Position numbers and translations under genes: made by a program. A model generated the notes under the pieces. The model saw only the letters and a list, made by a program, of their open reading frames with translations, searched no databases and was not told the origin of the DNA. 64,000 nt of DNA from Exiguobacterium marinum DSM 16307 (GTDB lineage Bacteria > Bacillota > Bacilli > Exiguobacteriales > Exiguobacteriaceae), in the NCBI RefSeq assembly GCF_000620845.1, contig NZ_KK211189.1:2497162-2561161 (forward strand). Reading direction: 5' to 3'. Of the stretch, positions 9,511 to 18,464 are shown one piece after another. Position 1 is the first letter of the stretch, and each line of letters begins with the position of its first letter.

Positions 9511-9920
9511 TATTTCTTCTTATTTCGTTTCTTTTTACGAAGCGCATAAGCGACACCGGCGATTCCACCGACGACCGCGAGTCCAGCAACGACCGGAACG
9601 AGTACACGTTTCGTAGGAATCATCTCTTTCACACGTTCGTATGGCGTCGGTGTGGAGAACTCTAACTGTACGGCAGTGTCTCCGTGTCCGTTCGCTCGAG
9701 CGTTACGAGACGCATCCGTCACGACCACGCGTCCCGTCGTCCAACGCCGATTGCCGTATTCGTCCACGTACGGACGACGTACTCGCTTTACATCGCGTAC
9801 CATCTTTCCACGTGCACGATCGGGTCTAACGACACGCTCACTTGACCATGAGCGGCTCCCAGTCACACTGTACGCTGGTCGTACTTTGCGGCGATTGAGC
9901 CAAGTATATGAATCGTTCAT
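9510..9920 (-). CDS. Basic membrane-anchored protein of unknown function
   Basis: The product is about 136 residues. The first 90 are rich in Arg and low in acidic residues (VRPDRARGKMVRDVKRVRR). One hydrophobic segment near residues 103-124 (VLVPVVAGLAVVGGIAGVAYAL) is followed by a short lysine-rich tail (RKKKRNKKK), so it probably sits in the membrane with its basic N-terminal part on one face. I recognise no domain. A TTG two codons upstream is also in frame, but the ATG at 9920 has GGGAGGG at good spacing. Confidence 0.65.
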   Translation of the reverse strand: MNDSYTWLNRRKVRPAYSVTGSRSWSSERVVRPDRARGKMVRDVKRVRRPYVDEYGNRRWTTGRVVVTDASRNARANGHGDTAVQLEFSTPTPYERVKEMIPTKRVLVPVVAGLAVVGGIAGVAYALRKKKRNKKK

Positions 9921-10008
9921 CTTCAATTCCCTCCCATACTGTTCAAAACCTCTCTTCTAATTATACCCATACAACATCGCACAAAACATGTGACAAATGG
10001 TTCAAAAA

Positions 10009-10038
10009 AAGATGTGACACCATACGGCATCACATCTT
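10009..10038 (-). terminator. Terminator after the RND pump gene
   Basis: AAGATGTGA (10009-10017) pairs with TCACATCTT (10030-10038), and the minus strand continues with seven T. Confidence 0.85.
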
Positions 10039-10047
10039 CAAGCTAAA

Positions 10048-13000
10048 TCATTCTGTAAATGGTTTGTCCTTATGACGACGTTTCGCCAAAATCAGGTAAT
10101 AAGCCGGGACAAGCACCAAGGTTAACACAGTCGAGAATAGAATCCCTGACACGATTCCGATCGCAAGCGGTTTGAAGAGCGGATCGTCACCTAATGCGAC
10201 AGGTAAAAGGGCGACGACTGCGGTGAGCGCTGTCAAGAGAATCGGACGAATCCGAGCACGTCCTGCTTCGTATACAGCGGTCGTGACCGGTAAGCCTTCA
10301 CGAATACGCTGTTCGATAAACTCGAACAAGACGACCGCGTTTCGTACAACGATTCCCGCAAGTGATACCATCCCCATCGATGCCATGAAACTGAATGGCG
10401 TCTGTGTCACGAACAATCCGACGACCGCTCCAGCAATCGCGAGATAGATGGTGAACAAGACGAGTAATGGTAGTGAGAGTGAGTTGAACTGGAATGCGAT
10501 AATCAAGTAAATCAAGAACAGGACGACAACAAACAATGTCGCAAGCTCTAAGAAGAACTCATTTTGCGTATCACTCGCTCCGGTCTGGTCAAATGTGATT
10601 CCTTCATCGTCTAACCCAGACTTCGCATCTTCCAACACTTGCTCGACATCTTGCTTGAACGCATCCTCGTCCATACCCTCACTCGCATAAATTTGGAGTG
10701 TGACCGAACGTTCCCCGTTCTCGCGAGGAATCTGTTGAATTTGTTCCGTTGTCGTCTCCGTCACAAACGTGCTGAGTGGAGCAACGGGTGGACCTGCTTC
10801 TGTTTCAACAGGAACTAAAATCTCGTCAAGGGCGAGTGCTTCGCGGTTCGCCTCAGCATCGATGACGATTTTCACGTCACGTTGTTCCACCCCGTCATCG
10901 AATGTACCAATCGGAACCCCGTCTGTGACGAGACGAATTTGGTCACTGATTGTTTTGGCCGTCACGCCGGCCTGTGCCATTTCCTCACGATTCAATTCGT
11001 ATGTGAGTGTTTGGAACGGTTCTTTAATATTATCGAGGACAATCGCCCCATCAATTTCTTCCAAGTCGGCCTTCACTTGGTCACGTGCAGCCACGAGCTG
11101 ATCAATCGTTTCACTTCGCATCGTGAATTCGACAGGTGCCGACGCAGGAGGTCCTTGCTGTTGCGTGTCTAAGAAGATTTCGGCATCAGGATATTCTTCA
11201 CGCAACTCGTTCGTATATTGATCAATCAATTCGATAGCATCGATTGAATCATTATCGACACGTACGATGACTTGTCCTGAGTTTTCACCGGATTGATCGA
11301 GTCCGCCCGTGAATAGACCAGGAAGTCCACCTCCCGCAAAGATGGATGTCTCGACGACACCTTCCTCCTCTTGGAACCTCGCTTCGATTTCTTCAAGACG
11401 TGCTTCTGTTTCTTCTAAAGTCGTTTGTACCGGGAACGTCACACTCGTCACGACTTCTGGACGGTTTGCGGCCGGGAAGAACTCGAACGGCGTGAGTAAA
11501 ATCAATCCATATAAAGCTGTCGTAATGACAAATCCTACAATCCCAAACGTCCATGGACGTTTCGCTACACTCGGTAAGAGGCGGTCGGCATAGAAATTAC
11601 TGAGTCGGTTGAGCGGTCCACCGAGCCAACCCGGTTCACGTTTCGACACTTTCACTTCTTTACGGTTCAAGCGATACTGTGCAATCGGCACGAGCGTCAA
11701 ACTGATGACCATCGATGCTAGAACAGAGAGCGCAAGGACAGTCGGTAAGGCACGAATGAAGTTTCCGTTCGCTCCAGACAGCAAAGTGAGCGGGAGGAAT
11801 GCGAAAACAACTGCAAGTGTTGACGTGACAATCGAGCCCCATACTTCTTTCGTTCCACGGACCGCCCCGACCATCGCAGAATCTCCGCTTCGATATCTCC
11901 TTAAAATATTGTCGTTGACGACAATCGCATCATCGACCAAGATCCCCAAGGCGATGATTGCCCCGATAATCGAGATTTGGTTTAAATCAACCCCAGTAAA
12001 CTGTAATGGAATCAAGGCGATTAAAAATGACAACGGAATTGCCAGACTGACGATAATTGAGCCAGAGAACGTGAGACCAATCGTCGTCACGGCAATGACG
12101 GCGATGATGGCGATAATGAATTCACGTGTCAATGAAGAGAAGATTGCATCGACCGCTTTCGCCTGCTCATAATATGGAACGAGATCAAACCCGTCTAAAT
12201 CACCGAGTCCATCCTCGACCACATCGTTGACACGATCTTGCATCGTCGGAATATCCAACCCTGATTCAATCGGAACTGTAATCGAAACAGCCGGCTTTCC
12301 GTCTACAGAAACGAGATCGGTTACACCTTCTGCTGTCTCTTCGACCGTTCCGACATCTTCTAGTAAGACCGCTTCTCCGTTGAATGACCCAACGATCACT
12401 TGCTCCATGTCGTCTACATTCGTCAAGTTGTCAATCGCTAGTTGGTAGATGCCTTCATCGGTCGATTGACGACCGAGCGGTGTCGTTTTGTATTCTTCGT
12501 TGATGGCCGTCAAGACATCCGGGAAGGCAAGCTGACGTGAACTCAGCTCTTCAGAGTCGAGTGACACAACGTATTCCTGCTCTGGTAACCCCTTGATGGT
12601 GACTCCTGTCACGCCATCTGTTCGAAGAAGTTTCGATTCTAATTGTTCGATGTCTGATCGTACATCCTCGAATGATGAACGATCATCTGCTGTCAATAAG
12701 TACGATGCGACCGGCAACTGACCGAGCGAGTCATTGACCGTTGGTGCGAGCGCGTTCTCAGGAAGTTTAGGTGTCGCATCCGACAAGGCTTGTCGGACGT
12801 TCGCCTGAAACTCTGCTTGGTCGGTCCCGTCCGCATATTCGACCGTGATGTTTGAGAACTCTGAAGCCGAGATCGACGTCACATTCTCTACACCCTCTAG
12901 ACTACGCAGTTCTTCCTCTAATACACCGGTAACATTTCGTTCAACTGCTTCTGCTGTTGCACCAGGATATGGCGTTTGAACGAGCACGATATTGATTCCC

Positions 13001-13116
13001 GTTTCTGGAATCTCTCGCTTAGGCAGCTGGAAGAACGTCAGCACACCTACAACGATTGCGACGAGAAGAAACACGATGACTAGTTTCCCTCGCTCAATCA
13101 TTTTTTCAAAAAACAT
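10048..13116 (-). CDS. RND-family efflux pump (SwrC/AcrB-like)
   Basis: This 1022-residue inner-membrane proton-driven exporter has the full RND plan: TM1 close to the N-terminus (VIVFLLVAIVVGVLTFF), a large extracellular loop, six central helices with the paired acidic residues in GILVDDAIVVNDN, a second large loop, and five C-terminal helices. In Gram-positives such pumps work without an outer-membrane channel; SwrC (YerP) of B. subtilis exports surfactin and other toxic amphiphiles. No membrane-fusion protein gene adjoins it. The frame is open further upstream, but MFFEKMIERGK at 13116 follows GAGGGG and matches relatives. Its binding site can pair with a segment of the leader. Confidence 0.93.
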   Translation of the reverse strand: MFFEKMIERGKLVIVFLLVAIVVGVLTFFQLPKREIPETGINIVLVQTPYPGATAEAVERNVTGVLEEELRSLEGVENVTSISASEFSNITVEYADGTDQAEFQANVRQALSDATPKLPENALAPTVNDSLGQLPVASYLLTADDRSSFEDVRSDIEQLESKLLRTDGVTGVTIKGLPEQEYVVSLDSEELSSRQLAFPDVLTAINEEYKTTPLGRQSTDEGIYQLAIDNLTNVDDMEQVIVGSFNGEAVLLEDVGTVEETAEGVTDLVSVDGKPAVSITVPIESGLDIPTMQDRVNDVVEDGLGDLDGFDLVPYYEQAKAVDAIFSSLTREFIIAIIAVIAVTTIGLTFSGSIIVSLAIPLSFLIALIPLQFTGVDLNQISIIGAIIALGILVDDAIVVNDNILRRYRSGDSAMVGAVRGTKEVWGSIVTSTLAVVFAFLPLTLLSGANGNFIRALPTVLALSVLASMVISLTLVPIAQYRLNRKEVKVSKREPGWLGGPLNRLSNFYADRLLPSVAKRPWTFGIVGFVITTALYGLILLTPFEFFPAANRPEVVTSVTFPVQTTLEETEARLEEIEARFQEEEGVVETSIFAGGGLPGLFTGGLDQSGENSGQVIVRVDNDSIDAIELIDQYTNELREEYPDAEIFLDTQQQGPPASAPVEFTMRSETIDQLVAARDQVKADLEEIDGAIVLDNIKEPFQTLTYELNREEMAQAGVTAKTISDQIRLVTDGVPIGTFDDGVEQRDVKIVIDAEANREALALDEILVPVETEAGPPVAPLSTFVTETTTEQIQQIPRENGERSVTLQIYASEGMDEDAFKQDVEQVLEDAKSGLDDEGITFDQTGASDTQNEFFLELATLFVVVLFLIYLIIAFQFNSLSLPLLVLFTIYLAIAGAVVGLFVTQTPFSFMASMGMVSLAGIVVRNAVVLFEFIEQRIREGLPVTTAVYEAGRARIRPILLTALTAVVALLPVALGDDPLFKPLAIGIVSGILFSTVLTLVLVPAYYLILAKRRHKDKPFTE

Positions 13117-13190
13117 AAAAACCCCTCGCTTTCGGAAGATGTGCAAATACACATATGATATCTCTTCTTCATCATAGAGGGGTTCTTCAT
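13098..13190 (-). CDS. Possible 30-codon leader ORF before the RND pump
   Basis: An ORF starts with ATG at 13190, just after the ComK-like gene, preceded by AAGGA at 9 bases spacing. It encodes 30 residues beginning MKNPSMMKKRYH and ends with TGA at 13098, after the pump's ATG (13116) in another frame, so it overlaps the pump start by 19 bases. It runs across a foldable leader. No homologue is known to me. It may be a regulatory peptide, or just chance. Confidence 0.4.
   Translation of the reverse strand: MKNPSMMKKRYHMCICTSSESEGFLCFLKK
13120..13184 (-). promoter_or_regulatory. Structured leader that can hide the RND pump ribosome binding site
   Basis: On the minus strand AACCCCTC (13184-13177) is exactly complementary to GAGGGGTT (13127-13120), which contains the pump's ribosome binding site. 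Between them lie TATGAT...ATCATA and TGTG...CACA, which can form two inner hairpins. The layout is like a closed multi-branch leader. The pairing is seen in the sequence; a regulatory role is inference. Confidence 0.5.
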
Positions 13191-13202
13191 TGAATTCAAT
13201 CC

Positions 13203-13673
13203 TTAAGCGTGCTGCAATGTGCTGTCATGGAAACGTTTTTGAAACGCGTACGATAATTCGATTGACCGTTGTTTCTGTCTCGACACCGTATGGTCGGAAA
13301 CTTGAACTTTAACCGACTCGCCCGTCAGAAATTGAATGAGCGTCTGTTTTCCGTCTTTCTTGATGGCCGTCACGTGCTGAAAATTGATCCATGCACAATC
13401 TGGACTTTCCTTTGCAATCGTCGGAAAGAAAACCGCGTCCGCGTGCCAATCCATCACGACAGGTGTCTTTCGATGCGGGCCGAGCACATGTCGAGCTGCT
13501 TCAATCCGACCTTGAATGCTCGATCCGTAGTACAAACACGCATGTTCAAGATTGTCGATTGGTGACCCTTTCACTCGCATCACACCTTCAGGTTGATACA
13601 CAAGTGTCTCCGCTTCTCCAAACTCGTTAAATACAGGAATTAAAGCTCTCGTTTCATTGGTCAATCTACTCAT
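13203..13673 (-). CDS. comK: ComK-like competence transcription factor (short form)
   Basis: This 156-residue protein resembles ComK, which activates DNA-uptake genes by binding AT-rich boxes. The best match is the central block: CLYYGSSIQGRIEAARHVLG then KTPVVMDWHADAVFFPT and SPDCAWINFQHV, against CRFFGSSYAGR...KPPIMVDPSNQIFLFPT...PQCGWISHVHV as I recall B. subtilis ComK. It ends about 30 residues before the C-terminus of the B. subtilis protein. I took the ATG at 13673 because GGGGGATG precedes it. It is followed at short distance by the RND pump leader. DNA binding is inferred from the family. Confidence 0.85.
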   Translation of the reverse strand: MSRLTNETRALIPVFNEFGEAETLVYQPEGVMRVKGSPIDNLEHACLYYGSSIQGRIEAARHVLGPHRKTPVVMDWHADAVFFPTIAKESPDCAWINFQHVTAIKKDGKQTLIQFLTGESVKVQVSDHTVSRQKQRSIELSYAFQKRFHDSTLQHA

Positions 13674-13768
13674 CTTTTCATCCCCCATAACGTATGTAAT
13701 GACTTACATGTCATTCATACCAGGATTTTGTCCGTCCCGCAAATCGGCTTTCGTCTATTTCCCATGAA

Positions 13769-13795
13769 AAAACCAGCCGTTTCTTGGCTGGTTTT
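13769..13795 (-). terminator. Terminator after cssS
   Basis: A perfect 10-bp stem, AAAACCAGCC (13769-13778) with GGCTGGTTTT (13786-13795), has a 7-base loop and a T run on the minus strand. Confidence 0.9.
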
Positions 13796-13800
13796 GAAAA

Positions 13801-15171
13801 TCAAACGTCAGATTTTAATAGATGGTTCGGTTTGAGTCTTGGAAAGTAAAATCGTACTGCTGTTCCGTCTCCTGTATTTCGTAGGGAGACCTCCCCTGTG
13901 TGAAGTGTCACAATTCGTTGCACGATGAACAAACCTAGCCCGAACTTCCCTTGTTTCCCACGAGAAAATTGATGGAACAAATCCAAGCTCTCATCAACCG
14001 GTGGTCCGTCGTTAAAGATGGTGATTTCCACACCGACATCATCTTGATGTAGGTCAATCCGGATGCATGATTCCGCATAGCGGAGTGCATTGTCGAGCAC
14101 GTTCTCGAACGCAACCCGAATCTGTTCACCATCGCCAAGCATCTCGCCGCCTTCACCATTGATTTCCCAGTCGAGCTGACCTCTTAGCTTAAAGCGCGCG
14201 ACAAGTAGTTCCATCAACTTATCGAGATTGATTGGTTCGAGTTTTGTCTCCTGCCCTTTGAAATATTCAAGTTTCGTGACGTATAACAAATCGACGACTT
14301 TCTTTTCGAGTCGAGATGCTTCCTCATCTATAACCTCGGCAGAGCCTTTCAAGTCCCCCGTCGGATAGATGCCGTCCCCAATTGACTGGGCATAACCACG
14401 AATGACCATAATTGGCGTTTTTAAATCATGTGATATGTTTTGAAGCAACGCCTGTTGTGCCAGGTCTTGCTCTTTCAATTCTTTCCGCATGGCATCAATC
14501 GAATGGGCCAATTGGCCAAGCTCATCTTGACGATCTAACGGGAGAGCCGTCTCCCACTGTCGATTTGAAATCTTCTCAACGGCCCGTTCCATCTCCACAA
14601 TCGGTTTCGTCAATTGACGTGACATCCATAATGCCGGAATAAGTGATAACAGGCTGATGATGCCAATCAGAATCGATATTCGCCAATATAACGTCGACAC
14701 CAGCTCCCGACGATAGGCATCCCAGGCGTAGGAGGCCTGATACACAATCGTTCCATCATATTCATTTTGACGAATGATGTAATAGACGTCTTCCCCATCA
14801 ATCGTCGTCTGATACCGCTCGACTTGTCCACTTTGATTCAACGCTTCCTGGTACATGCGGTTCGTCAATTCAAGCGGCGCCGACCCATAGATGATTCGTC
14901 CGTTCGGGAGAAAGATCAATTGGTTGACCGAACGGGATTCCTGTTGCCGCCGGTCGTACTCGATCGGGTTTTGGGGATAGTTCTCTAACTCGTTCGTATT
15001 GCCTAAATAGTAGTCCACGTCTCGTAACGTCTCATATACCTGTTCATCGATAAACTGAGTGATAGATGAGCGGATCGTAATCAAAATCATGAGCGCGAGC
15101 GTCACGATAATGAGTAAGATGAGCACCCAAATCTTCCACATGAGTCGCTTCGGCTTGAGCGCGTCCATCAT
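13801..15171 (-). CDS. cssS: CssS-like sensor histidine kinase
   Basis: This 456-residue membrane kinase has TM1 at about 12-34, an outside sensor region at about 35-160, TM2 at about 164-184, HAMP at 185-237, a HisKA motif LLQNISHDLKTPIMVIRGYAQ with His248, and an ATPase domain with N-box FENVLDNALRYAE and GKFGLGLFIVQRI. The H-box region is nearly that of B. subtilis CssS, which with CssR senses misfolded secreted protein at the membrane and induces HtrA-type proteases. It overlaps cssR by ATGA and ends at a strong terminator. No htrA gene lies in the window. Confidence 0.87.
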   Translation of the reverse strand: MMDALKPKRLMWKIWVLILLIIVTLALMILITIRSSITQFIDEQVYETLRDVDYYLGNTNELENYPQNPIEYDRRQQESRSVNQLIFLPNGRIIYGSAPLELTNRMYQEALNQSGQVERYQTTIDGEDVYYIIRQNEYDGTIVYQASYAWDAYRRELVSTLYWRISILIGIISLLSLIPALWMSRQLTKPIVEMERAVEKISNRQWETALPLDRQDELGQLAHSIDAMRKELKEQDLAQQALLQNISHDLKTPIMVIRGYAQSIGDGIYPTGDLKGSAEVIDEEASRLEKKVVDLLYVTKLEYFKGQETKLEPINLDKLMELLVARFKLRGQLDWEINGEGGEMLGDGEQIRVAFENVLDNALRYAESCIRIDLHQDDVGVEITIFNDGPPVDESLDLFHQFSRGKQGKFGLGLFIVQRIVTLHTGEVSLRNTGDGTAVRFYFPRLKPNHLLKSDV

Positions 15172-15830
15172 GGTCTAACGAGACGGTAACCGATACCGTA
15201 AAGTGTTTCGAGCTCGAGACGATGTAATTTCTTCCGGACACGGCGCACCAAGTCATCGACGACGCGGTCCGACCCGAAATAGTCATTCCCCCAAACCCCT
15301 TCTAAAATCTGTTCCCGTGACAAGGCCGAACCGGGATATTCTAAGAATAAAAGAAGTAAGTCAAACTCTTTTGACGTCAAATCAATCTCTTCGTCTCCGT
15401 GCTTGATAAGGCGTTTATCCGGATAGATTGTATATTCTCCGTATTCGATATGCTCGTTCGATTTCGAACCGTAGACACGGTCAATCAATTTTTTGACACG
15501 AATGACGAGCTCCCTCGGGAGGAACGGTTTGGCGATGTAGTCATCCGAACCCATCTCGAGTCCGATGATTTTGTCGATATCCTCGTCGCGCGCCGAGATG
15601 AAAATCGTCGGCGTATTCGCATTGACAGCTTTGATTTGTTTCAACAATTGGAACCCGTCCAAGTCCGGCAACATGATATCAAGCACCCACAAATCCGGTT
15701 GGTCCGGAATCGCTTCTTGTGCAGATATCCCGTCCGCAAACGAGCGCACGTTGTATCCTTCCTGTTCTAAATACGTGACGAGCATTTTATTTAAGTTTGC
15801 TTCATCGTCGACTAAGTAGATTGTATACAT
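15168..15830 (-). CDS. cssR: CssR-like response regulator
   Basis: This is an OmpR/PhoB-type regulator of 220 residues. The receiver domain has the acidic pair D8/D9, phospho-acceptor D51 in LWVLDIMLPDLDG, and the conserved Lys in DDYIAKPFLPRELVIRV. The winged-helix domain ends with DYFGSDRVVDDLVRRVRKK and IGYRLV. The match to B. subtilis CssR is close over the whole length (TIYLVDDEANLN, FISARDEDIDKIIGLE). GAGGTGA precedes the ATG. It is the first gene of the cssRS pair and probably controls secretion-stress genes elsewhere in the genome. Confidence 0.88.
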   Translation of the reverse strand: MYTIYLVDDEANLNKMLVTYLEQEGYNVRSFADGISAQEAIPDQPDLWVLDIMLPDLDGFQLLKQIKAVNANTPTIFISARDEDIDKIIGLEMGSDDYIAKPFLPRELVIRVKKLIDRVYGSKSNEHIEYGEYTIYPDKRLIKHGDEEIDLTSKEFDLLLLFLEYPGSALSREQILEGVWGNDYFGSDRVVDDLVRRVRKKLHRLELETLYGIGYRLVRP

Positions 15831-15912
15831 TCAAGTCACCTCAACACGTTTTTTCTCATCATATCAAACAATTGTCGTGAAATGATGGGAAAGAAATGAA
15901 GTCAAAGAAAAA

Positions 15913-15937
15913 AGAAGGCAACGGAATCGCACCTTCT
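15913..15937 (-). terminator. Terminator after small membrane ORF
   Basis: AGAAGG (15913-15918) pairs with CCTTCT (15932-15937), with further weak pairs inside, and on the minus strand TTTTTTCTTT follows. It directly abuts the stop of the 30-residue ORF. Confidence 0.65.
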
Positions 15938-16030
15938 TCACCGTACTGAATTCGTTCGTAATTGTTGCGTCAAAAATGCTGCGCCCCCACTAATCAACGC
16001 CAATACTCCACTGATCATGATCATTTCCAT
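15938..16030 (-). CDS. Small membrane protein, 30 residues
   Basis: A 30-codon ORF begins ATG at 16030 behind GGGAGGCGG and ends at a hairpin terminator. The product starts MEMIMISGVLALISGGAAFL, a single hydrophobic helix, and continues TQQLRTNSVR, a short positive tail. The good ribosome binding site, the terminator and the membrane-helix pattern argue for a real gene. I do not recognise it. It stands alone between cssR and the copper operon. Confidence 0.6.
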   Translation of the reverse strand: MEMIMISGVLALISGGAAFLTQQLRTNSVR

Positions 16031-16110
16031 GATATCCGCCTCCCGTTGATACCGATTCTCATTATCAACTTAAATATAGCATACATCTTATCCGTTGAAT
16101 ACCACAAAAA

Positions 16111-16134
16111 AAGTCCCGATTTCACTCGGGACTT
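16111..16134 (-). terminator. Terminator after copZ
   Basis: A perfect 9-bp stem, AAGTCCCGA with TCGGGACTT, has a 6-base loop and a run of T on the minus strand. It ends the csoR-copA-copZ transcript. Confidence 0.92.
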
Positions 16135-16141
16135 ACCATGA

Positions 16142-16348
16142 TTATGCTTTTACGTCATATCCTTGTTCTTCGACTGCTTCCACCATCGCTTCAAGTGAAA
16201 CAGAGTCTTGGTGAATCACATCGACCCGATGCTCTTGGAGCGATACCGTCGCTGATTCGACACCGTTCAATTCATTCAATGCTCCCTCCACTGCCGCTTT
16301 GCAGTGATTACATGTCATTCCTTCTACTGTTAAAGTTGTTTCTTTCAT
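16142..16348 (-). CDS. copZ: Copper chaperone
   Basis: This 68-residue heavy-metal-associated domain protein carries the Cu(I) site GMTCNHC at residues 10-16. CopZ hands cytosolic Cu(I) to CopA. The frame is open upstream, but the ATG at 16348 is preceded by AAGGAGGATCATC, and its ATG overlaps the copA stop as ATGA, so it is coupled to copA. It is the last gene of the copper operon. Confidence 0.95.
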   Translation of the reverse strand: MKETTLTVEGMTCNHCKAAVEGALNELNGVESATVSLQEHRVDVIHQDSVSLEAMVEAVEEQGYDVKA

Positions 16349-18453
16349 GATGATCCTCCTTGAGTTTTTAATCTTAATGCGTTCAAGACGACAGATACCG
16401 AACTGAACGCCATCGCTGCACCGGCAATCCATGGGGCAAGTAATCCAGCTGCCGCAACCGGTATGCCAAGACTATTATAGGCGAGGGCCCAAAACAGATT
16501 TTGACGAATGTTTTTCATCGTCAAGCGGCTCATATTCATCGCCCGACTCACGCCTTCAATGTCTTGCCCTACAATTGTAACATCCGCCGCCTCGAGAGCG
16601 ACATCTGTGCCACTTCCGAATGCGATGCCGACGTCTGCCACCGCAAGGGCAGGGGCATCGTTCATGCCATCCCCTACCATAGCCACACGACCGGATTGCT
16701 TCAATTGTTCGATCTGATCTGCCTTCTCGACAGGAAGTACTTCGGCGATGACTTGACGATTCGGTATGCCGAGTTCGTCGGCAATCGCATATGCGACTTC
16801 TTTCCGGTCTCCGGTCAAAACATACACCTTGCGGGTTTGACTGAGTGCCTGCACAACATCACGACTTTTCGGCTTCAATTGATCTTGTAGTCCGAACGCC
16901 GCGACAATTCCGCTCTCATCCGCGACATAGACCGGGGTCATCGCCCGCATCGACCAATCCGGCAATTTGTATCCGAGTTCCTCCATCATTCGGACAGACC
17001 CGATGGTGAGTTCTATCCCATCAACGACCGCTTTGACACCTCGTCCGGCTAACTCTTCCACTTTCGTCACGACACCATCGCCTGCTTCACGACCAATCGC
17101 AGCTGCCAAAGGATGCGTCGATTGCCGTTCTGCCATCACAGCCCGTTTGAGGACCGCTTCGTCTCCGAATGTTTCGACCACTTCCGGCGTTCCGTTCGTC
17201 AATGTCCCAGTCTTATCAAATACAACGATATTCGCTTCATTTAGCGATTCAAGTTGCCCTCCACCTTTAAACAAGACACCTTGTTCCGCCGCTCGTCCCG
17301 TCCCGACCATGATGGATGTCGGCGTCGCCAAACCGAGCGCACACGGACACGCAATGACGAGTACAGCAATCGACGCCCGAATCGCCGTATCGATATCGTT
17401 CAAGAGAAACGCCCATACTACGAACGTGACGACACTGATTGCTACGACGACTGGCACAAACACACCGGAGATGCGGTCGGCCTGCCGTTGAATCGGTGCC
17501 TTGTCGGTTTGCGCCTGCTCGACGACGCGTACAATTTGAGCGAGCATCGTTTCTTTACCGACACGTTCCGCCCGCATGAGAATGCGATGGGACTGATTGA
17601 TCGTCCCGCCGACGACTTCGGCGTCGACCGTCTTCTCCGCTGGAATCGATTCTCCTGTCAACATCGATTCATCAATAACTGTCTCTCCATCAATGATTCG
17701 TCCATCGACCGGAATTTTCTCTCCCGGACGCACGACGAGAACGTCTCCTACTTTGACGAGTTCAACGGCAACAGACCGTTCTTCACCATCGACAAAGAGG
17801 ATCGCCTCTTTCGCCTGAAGCGATAAGAGTGATTTCAACGCATCGGTCGTCTTCTCTTTCGCCCGTCCTTCTAACCACTTCCCAAGTAAGACAAGCGTGA
17901 TGAGGACTGCACTTGTTTCAAAATAAAGATGTGGATTCATCGGGTGTACAATCATTTCAAAGATGGAATAAAAGTATGCGGCAGACGTCCCCGTCGCGAC
18001 GAGCACGTCCATGTTCGCCGATCCGCTCTTCAAACTCTTATACGCACCTTGATAAAACTGTGCGCCAATCCAAAACTGGACAGGTGTCGCAAGGGCGAAT
18101 TGCCACCAGGGACTCATCAACCAGTCGGCTTGGAACCCGAGACCCGGGATATGAGTCAACATCACCAATAGAAGTGGTGCCGACAACAGCGCAGAGATGA
18201 TGACCTTACGTTGTAAAGGACGTAAATCATGCGAGGGCGCCATCTCGACTTTCGGTTCAGCACCGTATCCAATCTTCTCGATTCGAGCAATCAGCTCTTC
18301 TTCCGTAATCCCTTCATCGACACGAATCGTGGCTGTTTCAAGCGGAAGGTTGACCGTCGCTTCGACTCCGTCCATCTTATTCAACACTTTTTCAATTCGA
18401 GCCGAACACGCCGCACAAGTCATACCTTGTATGGATAACTCAACGGTTTTCAT
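16345..18453 (-). CDS. copA: Copper-exporting P-type ATPase
   Basis: CopA pumps Cu(I) out of the cell. The 702 residues show one N-terminal metal-binding domain (GMTCAACS at 10-17), the actuator motif TGES, the membrane ion site [10 protein letters not shown], the phosphorylated aspartate in DKTGTLTNG, the HP motif (STHPLAAAI), the hinge [10 protein letters not shown], and the Cu(I)-type residues YN in AYNSLGIP and MxxSS in MAFSSVSVV in the last two helices. These mark a type 1B-1 copper pump. AAGGAGGG precedes the ATG. It lies 11 bases after csoR and overlaps copZ. Confidence 0.97.
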   Translation of the reverse strand: MKTVELSIQGMTCAACSARIEKVLNKMDGVEATVNLPLETATIRVDEGITEEELIARIEKIGYGAEPKVEMAPSHDLRPLQRKVIISALLSAPLLLVMLTHIPGLGFQADWLMSPWWQFALATPVQFWIGAQFYQGAYKSLKSGSANMDVLVATGTSAAYFYSIFEMIVHPMNPHLYFETSAVLITLVLLGKWLEGRAKEKTTDALKSLLSLQAKEAILFVDGEERSVAVELVKVGDVLVVRPGEKIPVDGRIIDGETVIDESMLTGESIPAEKTVDAEVVGGTINQSHRILMRAERVGKETMLAQIVRVVEQAQTDKAPIQRQADRISGVFVPVVVAISVVTFVVWAFLLNDIDTAIRASIAVLVIACPCALGLATPTSIMVGTGRAAEQGVLFKGGGQLESLNEANIVVFDKTGTLTNGTPEVVETFGDEAVLKRAVMAERQSTHPLAAAIGREAGDGVVTKVEELAGRGVKAVVDGIELTIGSVRMMEELGYKLPDWSMRAMTPVYVADESGIVAAFGLQDQLKPKSRDVVQALSQTRKVYVLTGDRKEVAYAIADELGIPNRQVIAEVLPVEKADQIEQLKQSGRVAMVGDGMNDAPALAVADVGIAFGSGTDVALEAADVTIVGQDIEGVSRAMNMSRLTMKNIRQNLFWALAYNSLGIPVAAAGLLAPWIAGAAMAFSSVSVVLNALRLKTQGGSS

Positions 18454-18464
18454 GAAATCCCTCC

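Noticed and set aside
11609..12172. Plus-strand ORF of 187 codons within the RND pump gene
   Set aside because: It is long only because of the codon bias of the opposite strand; composition is Thr/Ser/Arg-rich without a known fold, and there is no start signal.
12992..13177. Plus-strand ORF of 61 codons over the RND pump start
   Set aside because: It is a shadow of the pump N-terminus with no ribosome binding site.
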